Source: Apodospora peruviana
Taxonomy: Eukaryota > Ascomycota > Sordariomycetes > Sordariales > Lasiosphaeriaceae
Direction: 5' to 3'
Assembly (NCBI GenBank): GCA_033439685.1
Contig: JAUEDM010000001.1
Coordinates: 2,914,001 to 2,978,000, forward strand
Length of the DNA: 64,000 nt
A program made the position numbers and the translations under genes. Shown here piece by piece: positions 34,601-45,523 of this stretch; the first letter of the stretch is position 1; each line of letters opens with the position of its first letter. The notes below the pieces were generated by a model. That model did no database searches and was not told the origin of the DNA. It worked only from the letters and a program-made list of their open reading frames with translations.

Positions 34601-37565
34601 GAAGTGGCCCTGATCGTCCTTTTTGCCAAAACCGCCCACATATTGTTCGGGGCCCATTTGAAGACGTTCGAGAGTGCACGGAGATAGTATAAACCCAAAT
34701 CAAGGTCGTCGTCTGCGGAAAGCTGGACCTTGGCTTCCTCTCGACGCCTCAGAAAAGGTAACTCGGCGAATTTCGAGACAAGTATGTTGAATAGTTTGTC
34801 TACCCCAATAAGACTGCCGAGCCAAGTCTTGACTGTCATAAACAGTTGCGTTCTCTCGTCCGTAAGGGCATCCAGAATCAAAAACAGAGGGCGCGTTAGC
34901 ATGACCTCGTAATTATCCATCCCGGCGAGACGTGGGGGAGCTTTCAGGTCGCCGTTAGGGGTCTTGGGGCCGCGCCGATCCGCTCCTGAGGGATTGTCCT
35001 GTAAGCTATGAGACCACAGCACACAAAAACTCCGACCCGGATCGGAAGACCGTTGAGCAAAGGTACCGACAACGTCTTTCTCCAGTATCAGACTGGAAAT
35101 CGCGGCCTCAATATCCCGTATAGAAGGCGTGAGAGCAGTTTGCAATACCCAAAGACTTCGGACTGTCTCGACATGATACTTTGGTTCCGAGGCTGAAAGA
35201 AACGACCATGCATGCCGAACTAGAGGAGTCACGAGCTCCGAAAGCTCAAGGTGGGATATCCGACCCGAGGAGTGCAGGTGTGTTGCCAGCGATAAAATGG
35301 AAGAATATATAGTAAATGGCATGCTTGACTCGGAACAGAGACGTTCGTGCAGAGAAGCAAGCAGTTTCTTGGTATCTATGAATGATTGTGAAGGAGTTTT
35401 GGCAAGAAGGAGCATTAGCACTCGGCTTTTCACAGCCACTTGTTGCCCTGACTCTCGCTGGCTCAGACTCTCGCAGTTTAGCGTGCACGTTTTTTGCAAG
35501 AGGAGGTCTGCCACGTTTTGTGGTGCAAACGGAGGAGAAGTCGCATCCAGATTCCCTTGCTCAGTAACATAGAATGTTTGGATTCGTTTGAGTAACTCAA
35601 CATTGGGTGTGGCCGCAAGAACCTTTGGCTCGATAGCAGGAGTTGTTTTCTCTTTCATATCCGCCGGAAACGCTCTTTCTGGAACGAGTTCAAGCAGGCT
35701 GGCCACAATACCAAGTGCTTGTGTGGGAAGAGACGAGCCGGCCGGTAGCTGACTCTTAGTAGATCTAACCGCCTCCTTGGCCTCCTCAATCATGCATAGG
35801 ATCGAAAGAACGGTGAGCGGAGCATGTATAATAATCATCTCTTCCTCCCTGACGTTAAAGTGTGCAAGGATAAATTTGACCAGGTCGAGCTTTCCTGCGC
35901 GATCAGCCGCTGAAAGAATCCCGGGGCTAACAGCTTGGGCTACGAGGGTCAGTATTTCACTGTAGATCAAGCCACTCTCGACGCCGTCAAAGAAGACGCT
36001 GGCGCTTCGCAGCACTTCGTCAAAATCCGTCTTGTTGAGCGCAGTCGCCTTGAAGTCTCTGACACTGTCCACGATGGATAGGAAGACCTCGGGCACAACT
36101 AACCCGCCGATTTCCCATCTGTCCATCAGAGACAGGCATATGCGGTAAGGACGAGCTCTCTCGGCCGGGTTGTTGTCGGCATTTGACTTAATCATGCCAA
36201 GTAGAGCCCGTGTCAGCGGTTGCAAGCCGAATTCCTCAAAGTAGCTTGTCCTTGAGGCGAAAAAGCCCTGTGCGTGACTTGAGGTAGAGACTGGCGACTC
36301 TGAGCCGCCTTCGTTTTCGTGGGAGACGGCTGGTTCAGGCCCAAGCAGCCAGGTCCATAAACGTCTGTTGAGACTCATATCTCGGCGAATTGTTACGCCC
36401 ACAGCCGCTCGTAATAACAACTCCAGATCGCCCGCTTTGGCCCTGAATTGGAGGATCTTGGAGTGGAGTGGAAGATGGGTGACCAGCAAATCCAGATAGC
36501 CACGCTGTATAAGAAGTTGCTCATCGGTAAGGCCGGCGGCAAAACAGCGTATGAGCAAACCGGGCTCTGGGGACGTCACCAACTGGGCTAATTTGGCAGA
36601 CAGTTCTGGATCCACGCCATTCCGCACATTGCCGCCTCTGGGGCCCTCTGGCAAGAGCGGGTGCCCCAACTCCGGCACAGAGCGCGCCAGATAGGCCAAC
36701 GCCCCTGTTCGCCTGCTGTGGCCGGTGATTGCAGCTAAGAAGAAGCACTGCCAAAAGAAATCGTCGCCAGAAGAGTGCAATGGCGAGATTTCGTGGCTAC
36801 CGGGCGGGCGAACGGCGGCCTTGAAGCGCTCCATAAGCTTCAAGGTACGATCGAAGTCTTCGCTCGTTTCCTCCTCGAGCCCCGGCAGGAGAGCGAGCAC
36901 GATAGATTTCATGGCCGGGCGAAGTGCCCGAGGGTTGACTTGCAAGAAGTGGCGCTCAAGGACATCGAGAAAAGGAGTGCGCACCGAGAGCGAGGCGAAG
37001 GAGAGAACGGAGGCGAGACCGGGGAGGTATAGGGGTAGGTCTCTCGACAGCCCATCTTTCCCAATGATTGTAAAGACATGGTTATAGACCTCCAACGCCT
37101 TTTGGTGGACACCCGATGGCAGGGAAGGGTTTAGACATTGCGATAGACGCTTTGCGACAATCGCCTTGGCAGGGATCGTCGTGATCGTGGACGGTCGTGC
37201 CTGGAGAGCCTAGAAATTTGACGGATCCCGAATTAGAAAACCTGCTTATCTCGAGTATACCGCTGTGGCCTACCTTCAGGAGACGGTTCAGGAAAGAGAT
37301 GTAGTCGGCCCACTCCTGGAGGGCCGTGTCAAACAGCGAGAGGGCCCTGTCGACGCCGGACGCATACTTTCGGTAGTGTTTATCTTTGGGAGGAGCTTCG
37401 GCTACTACAATCTCGTCAAGAGGATCAGCGACATCGCCTTCTCGAGTAGTGTATGGTAAGGTGCTCCTTACCACTGCCGAGCTGGTTCCTCCATTGCCTC
37501 GGGACTGGTGACTCGCGGCCAGAGCTCTCTGGGGAGACGGAGCGACGGCCGGGCTCAAGGGCCAT
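31677..37565 (-). CDS. DOP1: Dopey-family protein DOP1
   Basis: Minus-strand exons 37472-37565, 37274-37404, 33097-37209 and 31677-33017 give 1,892 residues. DOP1 is a large peripheral membrane protein that, with Mon2 and the flippase Neo1, supports endosome-to-Golgi traffic and cell morphogenesis. The Dopey N-terminal signature is present: YASGVDRALSLFDTALQEW, then SFLNRLLKALQARPS across the intron, and GVHQKALEVYNHVF. The C-terminal part contains FQLHEWLFVTDTIDAVYRPS. I start at ATG 37565 because splicing 37405-37471 (GTAAGG donor, TTGTAG acceptor) gives MALEPGRRSVSPESS and joins in phase. An unspliced frame from ATG 37912 also stays open and would give a longer, less natural N-terminus. 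Introns 2 and 3 are phase 0. Confidence 0.95.
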
Positions 37566-38288
37566 GGTGACTCGGGCTGCTGCTGGGACGGCAACTCGCT
37601 TTGTTGGGAGAATTCGAGAACAGGAGGCCCCCTGGTGCAGATCCGCTGCTCTGGTTCATTGCCGGCTCGGTTTGTGGCGACTGGCGGCTGAGGCTTTGGA
37701 GCGCAACCTTGCGGGACGTGAGGTGGGATGTGAGATCCTGGTGAGAGGCTACGTTGTTCTGTCAGGGCTATCCGTACAGCACAGTGGGGATAGCGCCCCG
37801 CCGCATCGGGCCACGCGGCTTGCTTCTGGACCACGCAAAGGCCCCTAAAAACACTGTCGAACATGGGCTCCAGTTCCCGGCGCCTCCCATGATTGGCCGA
37901 CCTGCACTTCATCTAAGCTCCCCCTGTAGCTCACTGGGAGTTCGCACGTTATTAAGCAGCCCTATCCGTACCAGCTTTGGAAAACCTGTTGACGTAACCC
38001 TGCTGCCCCGCTGTTAGACCTCAATCTTCCATGTCGCACCCTCCATCGACAGCGTAAGGTACTGTCGTCATTCTCGCCAGCTCTTCACGACAAATCACGA
38101 TTTCATCCAAACTGTAAAGTCGCCGGATATCTACACGGTAGACAAGGCCATTGCGAGGAAATGGAGCTGCGGTGATCAGATCCGACGAAACCGAAATCCC
38201 CAAGCTCGGACCAAGTACGCGAGCTGAGATAAGGAACCTCGTTCAAGGAAACAATGCGCAGTGTGAACAGACAGGCAGCGCTATCACA
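37566..38288. promoter_or_regulatory. Divergent promoter region of DOP1 and MON1
   Basis: This 723-bp segment separates the two start codons. If DOP1 instead starts at 37912, about half of it is coding. MON1 could carry a leader intron, since the frame upstream of 38289 is open back to 38151 without an ATG. Confidence 0.45.
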
Positions 38289-40133
38289 ATGGTCCCGGAC
38301 GCAGACGCCGGAAGTAGCGGCAGCAATGCCAACGACCTTCAAGCTCCTCCTCCGCTGCCGCCTCGCCGAATGCTCTCCACGGAGAGAGGAACGCTACAGG
38401 TAACACCGGCACAGTCTACGCCCACCACCGCCGTGTCGTCAGTCGATATTTCGACCCTATCATTTCCCGACGGGTCGCGCGGCACATTTACCACGAGCGC
38501 CATGAGGGCTGTTTCCACGCCAATCAACACTGGGAGTGGCCGTGTATCACCATCGCTCGGCCCACCGTCCGGCGATCTGGCCGAGTCGATGAGCGTGATG
38601 AGCTTTGCCCCTACCATGAAACCTGCGGGGGATCTCGCAAGTCTCGTCGCCGGTGGGTTAAATAGAAAGAGCCGCGCCTGGCAGCTTCTGAGATCCCAGT
38701 CCGCCACTGTACAGCCCTTCCAGACTCGCGACACCGGCATGGGGAGCGGACTGACAGGCTTTGAGCGCGAGTTCGACAACATTCCCGACATCACCGTGCA
38801 GGGAACCACTGACGACGACAGAGTAGCTCTTTGGAAGTCCAAGTTGAAACACTACATGATACTTTCCTCGGCTGGGAAACCCATTTACAGTCGACATGGG
38901 GACCTCAGCCTCATCAACTCGTCCATGGGCGTCGTACAGACCATTATTTCGTTCTACGAAGGAGCCAAAGATCCTCTTATGGGCTTTACGGCTGGAAACA
39001 CGCGCTTTGTGGTTGCCACAGAGGGGCCACTTTACTTTGTAGCCATCAGCAAACTCGGCGAGAGCGACAGCCAGCTCAGGAGTCAGCTGGACGCATTGTA
39101 CATGCAAATCCTGTCCACCTTGACTCTACCCACACTCAAAAACATATTTGTCCATCGCCCATCCACCGATCTCAGGAAGCCCCTGGAGGGCACCGAATCG
39201 CTCTTATCCTCTCTTGCCGATAGCTTTACCAAGGGTTCGCCGTCTGCTCTCCTCGGCGCGCTGGAGTGCCTCCGGTTGAGAAAGTCCCAACGACACTCCA
39301 TCAACAACGCGTTCCTCAAGATGCGAAACGACAAACTTCTATACGGTCTGATAGTTGCCGGCGGAAAACTCGTCAGCGTCATCAGGCCGCGGAAACATTC
39401 CCTTCACCCGAGCGATCTCCAACTCATCTTCAACATGCTCTTCGAGTCTGGCGGCGTCAAGGCTGGCGGAGGCGAGAACTGGATTCCGCTCTGCCTACCC
39501 GCCTTCAACAATCGCGGCTACCTGTACATGTACGTCAGCTTCTTCGACGGCAACCCCGAGAGTAACTCGGCCGAGCCCGTGCAGGACCGATCAGACTCGG
39601 AAGATGAAATTGCCATCATTCTCATCAGCGCCGACAAGGAGAGCTTCTACGACCTCAAAGAAATCCGCGACAAGGTCGCCCAACAGCTGAGCAAAAACGG
39701 CAGCCTAACCATCATCAAGGCCGCGGCCGCCGGAGGGCGCCCAAAGATCCCCGCGATTGCCGCGGGGGCACAAATTAGCCACTTTTTGTACAAGTCGCGC
39801 GCAAACGTGCAGTTCTGCATGTCGTCGCTCGAACCCGCCTTTGGCGGCAGCGGTGACGACGAACCGGCCAAGATGGTAGCCAGACGGAAACTAATGTCAC
39901 TATATCACCAGCTCCATGCGTCTATGCACGCGAAGCATACACATCTCAAAGTTTTGCACTGCGTCGGCGAGGACGCGGCCAGCCTTGCGTGGATCACGCC
40001 CATCTTCGAGTTATACTGTGTAGCGGGACCGAATATATCGCGCCAGGTCATGACGCAGGGCGCCAACAAGATTATACAGTGGGCCAAGAAGGAAGAGGAA
40101 AGGTTGTTTATTATTGGAGGTGGTGTGTTTTGA
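38289..40133 (+). CDS. MON1: Vacuolar fusion protein MON1
   Basis: A single exon encodes 614 residues. MON1 pairs with CCZ1 as the exchange factor that activates the Rab7 GTPase Ypt7 on late endosomes, autophagosomes and vacuoles. The first longin domain starts near residue 179 with WKSKLKHYMILSSAGKPIYS and continues through SSMGVVQTIISFYEG and FVVATEGPLYFVAISK. Later longin and roadblock-like parts include RNDKLLYGLIVAGGKLVSVI, GENWIPLCLPAFN and a C-terminal HLKVLHCVGEDAASLAW. The first 175 residues are Ser/Thr/Pro-rich with the proline run LQAPPPLPPRR. ATG 38289 (context CACAATGG) is the first in-frame methionine. It is read divergently from DOP1. Confidence 0.96.
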   Translation: MVPDADAGSSGSNANDLQAPPPLPPRRMLSTERGTLQVTPAQSTPTTAVSSVDISTLSFPDGSRGTFTTSAMRAVSTPINTGSGRVSPSLGPPSGDLAESMSVMSFAPTMKPAGDLASLVAGGLNRKSRAWQLLRSQSATVQPFQTRDTGMGSGLTGFEREFDNIPDITVQGTTDDDRVALWKSKLKHYMILSSAGKPIYSRHGDLSLINSSMGVVQTIISFYEGAKDPLMGFTAGNTRFVVATEGPLYFVAISKLGESDSQLRSQLDALYMQILSTLTLPTLKNIFVHRPSTDLRKPLEGTESLLSSLADSFTKGSPSALLGALECLRLRKSQRHSINNAFLKMRNDKLLYGLIVAGGKLVSVIRPRKHSLHPSDLQLIFNMLFESGGVKAGGGENWIPLCLPAFNNRGYLYMYVSFFDGNPESNSAEPVQDRSDSEDEIAIILISADKESFYDLKEIRDKVAQQLSKNGSLTIIKAAAAGGRPKIPAIAAGAQISHFLYKSRANVQFCMSSLEPAFGGSGDDEPAKMVARRKLMSLYHQLHASMHAKHTHLKVLHCVGEDAASLAWITPIFELYCVAGPNISRQVMTQGANKIIQWAKKEEERLFIIGGGVF

Positions 40134-42177
40134 GGGTTAATTATATGGTCACATATTATAGTACGAGCCATATAGATGATTATAGGTATCTACCTGAACT
40201 GATAGTGAGTATTTAATATTAAAATTAACATTACTCCGCTTACCTAGCGAGATACCTGCCTATGAATTGAACACAACATAAACATAAACATGAAGCCAGG
40301 GGTAGAATTTCCCAACTCCCTCCCCTGTCAGATCGAAAACAATCACCACTTCGGCGCGCTGACTCTATCTGTTTGTGTCTTGACATGTCGACAACATGGA
40401 AGGTAAGGTACATAAAGTAGCTAAGATACATACCGGTACATCACCTATTCACACGAATCAAACTCGCCCAAATTCCTCCTCGCCTCCTTTCTTTGCCCAC
40501 CCTTTCACTTTGGAACCACCAACCATAAGTATCTAAAATAGACGCACGCTCTGGAATTCTCAGCACCATTCCCCGCACATGGTCTCTCACATTCATCATC
40601 ACTCCCGGCTGGCGACCGTCTCCCAGGGAGTTCGAAGCTGGCGGAGTGTCGTTGGTATCGTTGTGGCATGTTGTGTCATGGTCGATCTTCCACGCGCTGC
40701 GGACGACTGTCGCACGGGAATAATGGGATACCCTCCGTTCCACCACCACCGCCATTGCTGTTGGTGTTGGTTGTTATTGTTGTGGGCATCATCACAGCCT
40801 CAGCTTCATCTTCTCCCTCATGGCCGTTGTTGGCCCCGGCAGATACCTCGACGACATAGCGTAACGGCTGTGAATCGGAACGCGACAACTGGGATTCGGT
40901 TATGGTCACAGTCTTTGTACTAAGAATGCCGGGGACGCCTGTGGCGGTGGCGAGACACCTCCTCCGGGGTGGTTTTTCTTACGAAATAGTCCTCCACCGT
41001 TCAATCTGTCAAATAACCTCTTTCGGTAACTACCCTTCCTTTCGCTAGGCGAGGCTTCATTATTTGTTCCTCTCTTCCGCCGTCCCAACTTGACCAAGAC
41101 ACGACTGAAGATGCCCGACCATCGCCGCCGCCCACGGCTATCCGGTCGTTTGGTGGTCGAGAGGGGAGAGGATAACTGTGGAGGTGGTGGGTGCTTCTCT
41201 TGTACCGAAGTTCTTCGTGTATTTGTTCTTTCCATCGTGTTCGTCGTCGTGACAGGTGTTATTTCATCTCATACTTCGAAAGGGCTCTGTCTGACAAGGA
41301 AGGGATCCGTTTCGTTCAGAAGTATAATCGGAAGGAACTGGGAGTCAAGGATAGTATGTCATCTGTTCCCCTCAGTGCGAGAAGATGCCTCAGTACACTT
41401 TTACGTTAGTCTCTCCGAAGGATGGATGATAAGATATCTGCTCGTTTTGATGATGCTTCTGAGCCGGCAGGCTATGGTGGGAACGATGAATCATACGGTT
41501 TGGTGCAAAGAGTGACGACGGAGCTCGGTGGCAACCATGGCGCAAAGGAGAAAGAGGTGAAGGATTGTGTATGTCTGCGCGGAAGAGCAATGGATTAGTC
41601 GCTGTTTTCCGTTCACCAAGAGAGCGAGTATCATGTTCCCGACGGACAAGTTCCCTGCCACCAAAGAGGAGCGTTGTGTGGTCTGGGGAAAGGAACCCAG
41701 AGACGCCAGAACTGTGGCTCACTCGAAGGTTCATTCGATCGGTTGGTTTTGGCATTATGCTTATCCCCCATTTGTCATGACACTTTGGAATCGAAAGTCT
41801 AAAATAAAAATGTTGAAAGTATACACTTCATTGCGCAATCTGATGTCTGTAGCAGCTAAGTCCACAACCAACACTTCCTGACTCAGTAGATAATATCTGT
41901 CAGTGCTGGAGGATAGGTGGGTCTCAACTTGAAGAGGTAAGTCGCAGGCTGGTGTACTTTCTTCACCTCCGTGTTCCGTAATGCTATATTATTTCGGTGA
42001 CAAGCAATAATCATCGCCTTCCAGAATATCCGGAAGAAATGCCTAGCAGCCGAGGTCATGGCAAATGTTCTTCCAGGAGAAAAATGCATCAGAAGCCAAA
42101 GCAGAGAATGACAACGCCAGTGTAGCACACCTTGATAATGATGGGAATATAATCCGCTGGTCTGATGGAGTCGACGT
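40134..42177. other. Region after MON1 with one weak gene candidate
   Basis: The only candidate is the minus-strand group of short frames at 40441-41235, listed separately. The rest, including 41,236-42,177, holds the 3' flank of the large Ser/Pro-rich gene and no recognisable feature. Confidence 0.5.
40441..41235 (-). CDS. Possible hypothetical protein, exon structure unresolved
   Basis: Three minus-strand frames follow one another: 40906-41235 (starts MERTNTRRTSVQEKH, then a basic region with RRRWSGIFSRVLVKLGRRKR), a frame ending at 40676 (contains GVPGILSTKTVTITESQ and an acidic EGEDEAEA), and one ending at 40441 (contains RGMVLRIPERASILDTYGWW). Each has plausible protein composition, but I could not find introns that join them in phase; the GTAAGA donor and TTCTTAG acceptor around 40918-40980 keep the first frame and lead to its stop. 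It may be a real three-exon gene, a decayed gene or chance. No family was recognised. Confidence 0.3.
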
Positions 42178-45100
42178 TTAACCACGTTTTCCTGGGCCAG
42201 TGCATGCGACCATAACAGCCTGCCTAACCTTTTTCATCCACTTAGACATACGCCCCTTGAAGCCTTTTTGTTGACTTTGTCGCGTGTCATTGTCTTGCCC
42301 AGCGGTGCTTACGGGGACCTGACAGCCCAAATCAGCCGTCACAGGGCCAAGAGTCGATGTGACGTTAGAGGCCGTACTGATATTCTCAATATTTCTTCTT
42401 GTTCCTTCTTTGGGCGATACTGATTCGGCAGACCACAGACGAGACTCGGCAAGACGAATACGCAAGTCAGATACACGCTTCCGTAGTCCTTGTGGAGGTT
42501 TACCGCTTGCAATGCTTCCATCCGAAAGAGAGCTTCGAACATCACTTAATGAGGCCTCGCTGGCAGCGTTCAAAGTCTTTTGTGGGCTAGCGAGAGTTCC
42601 ATCTTGATACCTACCACTGTCCGCAGGAACTTGTCGGGTAAACCGAGTAGCTGGCGGATGGCTACCGATAAAAGCCCTTTCTTCGTTGCAACCCTCCCAG
42701 CTTGGCCTGTAGTTCCTGGTAAAAATGCCGCTTCCGGTGTTAATAGAAGCTTGTCTATAGTCATTGTGAACCGTACGCTGAAATTGCTTGGAGGATCCCT
42801 CTTGCCAACTCTGTGACGGAGGTACAATGATGTCCCGGGTGGACGAACCGGACTCCTCACGTGCCTTCACCAAGGCACCTCTGGAGACTTTGAGCTTCAA
42901 CCTCCCGTTGTTCGACTTGGTATGTGTAGGATTTTCGCTGTATTCAGTAAGAACTGGTGAACTGTCGTCTTCGGGCCGTGGCAGCAAGTCCGCTGGACTA
43001 AAGACTGAGGGTAAGACAGCTCGTGGAAACCCGTCTAACCTAGTTCCTGATTTTTGCTCTGTGCTTCCATATGTTTCCATGCCGTTCCTGCCACACTTTT
43101 TACCGTATTCGCAGCGTGGACGGTTGTTGCTCATCTCAATAGGGGAAGTTTCAACCAGCATAGACTTTGGCGTAGAGACACAGGATAGGTCTAATGGCGA
43201 GAAACGCATTGAAAGGTCGAGTCCGTTAAAGGTGTTATTTTCAACGCAGTGTTCGCTCTTGGCTGTACCAGGCAAGGGAGGCAACGCCTTCATCAGTTCA
43301 GGTACGCTATTCTGCAGCCTGAGTCTTCTTGCTGGAGAAATGGGCTGGGGTGAAAGGATGGGCGTTGCCGAACCGTTCTGGCTTGATGGCGCATCTGATT
43401 CACTAGGACCCGGTAGTTGGCTGGTACTGATATTTGCTACAGCAAACGCCCTCCCGTGGTCAGGAACATCATTGTTGCTTCCACCGAAACTGCCTTGTGC
43501 ACCTTTACTTGGTGTAGGCTGCGCGTCTGGCTCCAATCTCAGTGTCTGATGGGGATGCCGACCGCTGGGCTTATTTGTCGTTTTTCCTGTCGAACACCCG
43601 GCCACTGAATATGAATCACTCATGTCATCCCGAATAGATAAACTGGAAGCCTTGTCACGACACAGCACAAGCGATGCAAGGTCAGACAGACCAGGCTCAA
43701 ACGAGTAGAACTTGCTTCGATGCGGATGGCTGCTGAATGTAGATGCAACCGATTCTTTCTTTACACAGGAGAGAGACAATGACCGTTGAATGCTGCTTGG
43801 TTGCGAACGCGATCTTGCTGGGACTTCCACATGTTGTAGACGTTCTTGAAATATCCCCTGACTTGCAACGCTCGACTGATCGACGGGCACCTGGCGACTG
43901 CTCTCTTTGCAGGCTGATAACGCAGTTCCCTGATTGAAAGCCGTTGGTTTTTCGGGGATGGTAAGATCACAGTCGTCGTCCACAGACTCGGTTATCCCCT
44001 GTACAGCATGTGCCAGAGGGGTCTGGAACCTGTCATCCACCACGTTGCTTCCACTACCTGGCTGTTGTTCGTCTGTTGACAGCTGAAGGTGATATGTGGC
44101 CGAATTTGGCTCAAAGGTGACACCGCTCAACATTTCCAGATCAGTCCTTTCTGCCTCTGCCTGCACTGCTGAGCCTTTGTAAAGAGGTTCCTGTGAATTC
44201 TGAACGACGGGAAGACTTTGAGGTTCCTCCCTTGCCTCGGTGGCCGTCTGGCTAAGGAAAGTATCCCCAGGGAAGGGTATATGAAGTAAAGCTGTGAGGT
44301 TCTGCTGGTATGAATCGCGGAACCGCAGGTTGCAGGCCTCGTCCAGTACCATCGGCCGACGCATGCCGGCAGCGCGAGTTGGAATAGGTGCCAGAGGGTC
44401 TGTCAACGGTGCTACATGTTCGGATACGTAGTCGAAATCTTCGGAGTAGTCGTAATAGAAAGTCCCTCCATGCTGAGTGCTATCCGGATAGCTTTGCGTG
44501 GATGGAGCACAGGACGAAGGTCGATACATATCAATAATCGATGTCAGACCGGAGGACCTCATGTTGCGATCTGAGGTACTGCTGTCCAGTCGACCACGAA
44601 AGCTGCTTCCCCAGATGGTAGGAACACTCGGTGCCTGTCCACTGCAATACTGTTGTCCCGCCATGATATTGTAAGTTGGTAGAGACGGAACAGACCTGTT
44701 GGCATCGAAACGAGACACTGTTAAGGGAGGCCGGCGCCCGTAACGGGAGTATGGAGGAATGTACGGTCCAGGAACAGTGCGCTGGGAAGTGTCAGATCAA
44801 TGCTAATGTCAGGACAACGTGTTGAGAACTAACATGGGAGAAGCGGTCAATTTCAACCATCCTGGTGTAATCAACACCCCCATTCTCCGTCCAGGCTGGG
44901 GAAGATGGTCGCATCCCCGGACGCTTAAGCCTGGTTGGGTATGGAAAAGGGGAGCGCGGTCTCTGTAGCAAGCTCCCGCTGTATTGGCTCTTCATGGTGC
45001 CACTTGACTTCTTACTTGGCAATGCTCTTGAGCTGCTACTTGTCATGGAGTAGGAACGCTGGCCGACGTCGTCGAATGGAGGCGAGAGAGAGCTGGAGGC

Positions 45101-45523
45101 AGACCGTTGGCTACCAGATCCATACATGGAAATAATCTCGGAGGTCGTATCCCGATAACATGGAAGACGCCTGCGATCGTCTCTGAAAGGTCTCGGATCG
45201 GCGCCATTGCTCCTCGACGGCCTACGCTGCCAGCCAACATCCCCAAACCCAGGCCTGCTGCGAAACGGCCCACTGACAGTCCCGGAGGAGCGACTAGACT
45301 TGATGGAAAAGGTGCCAATGTCGCCAGTCTCGGTCGTAGTCTTCAGCATGCTCTCGAGGGGACCTGGTGAAGCAAGAAACGACAAATTGTCTTGTACACC
45401 TCGAAGAGGTCGAGAGAAGGGATGTGAGGGAAGCATTGGCGGATGGAGGACGTTGTCAGCGGCATACCTGCGGTTGAGCGCTCCATGGCTGGCGGAGCGT
45501 CTTGCTGTGCGTAGCTGCTCCAT
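42178..45523 (-). CDS. Large Ser/Pro-rich protein of unknown function
   Basis: Minus-strand exons 44834-45523 and 42178-44781 give 1,097 residues. The 52-nt intron has a GTTAGT donor, a CTGAC branch site and a CCCAG acceptor, phase 0. Splicing yields GGVDYTRMVEIDRFSH joined to RTVPGPYIPPYSRYG. No catalytic domain, membrane segment or zinc motif is visible. The chain is rich in Ser, Arg, Pro and Thr, with polar low-complexity runs throughout. Near the end a predicted helix (RVSDLRIRLAESRLW) and a basic tail (KGRMSKWMKKVRQAVMVAC) stand out and could bind membranes or nucleic acid. A long, continuous frame with one clean intron argues for a real gene. The start at 45523 is the first usable ATG; an extra upstream exon cannot be excluded. 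Confidence 0.78.
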
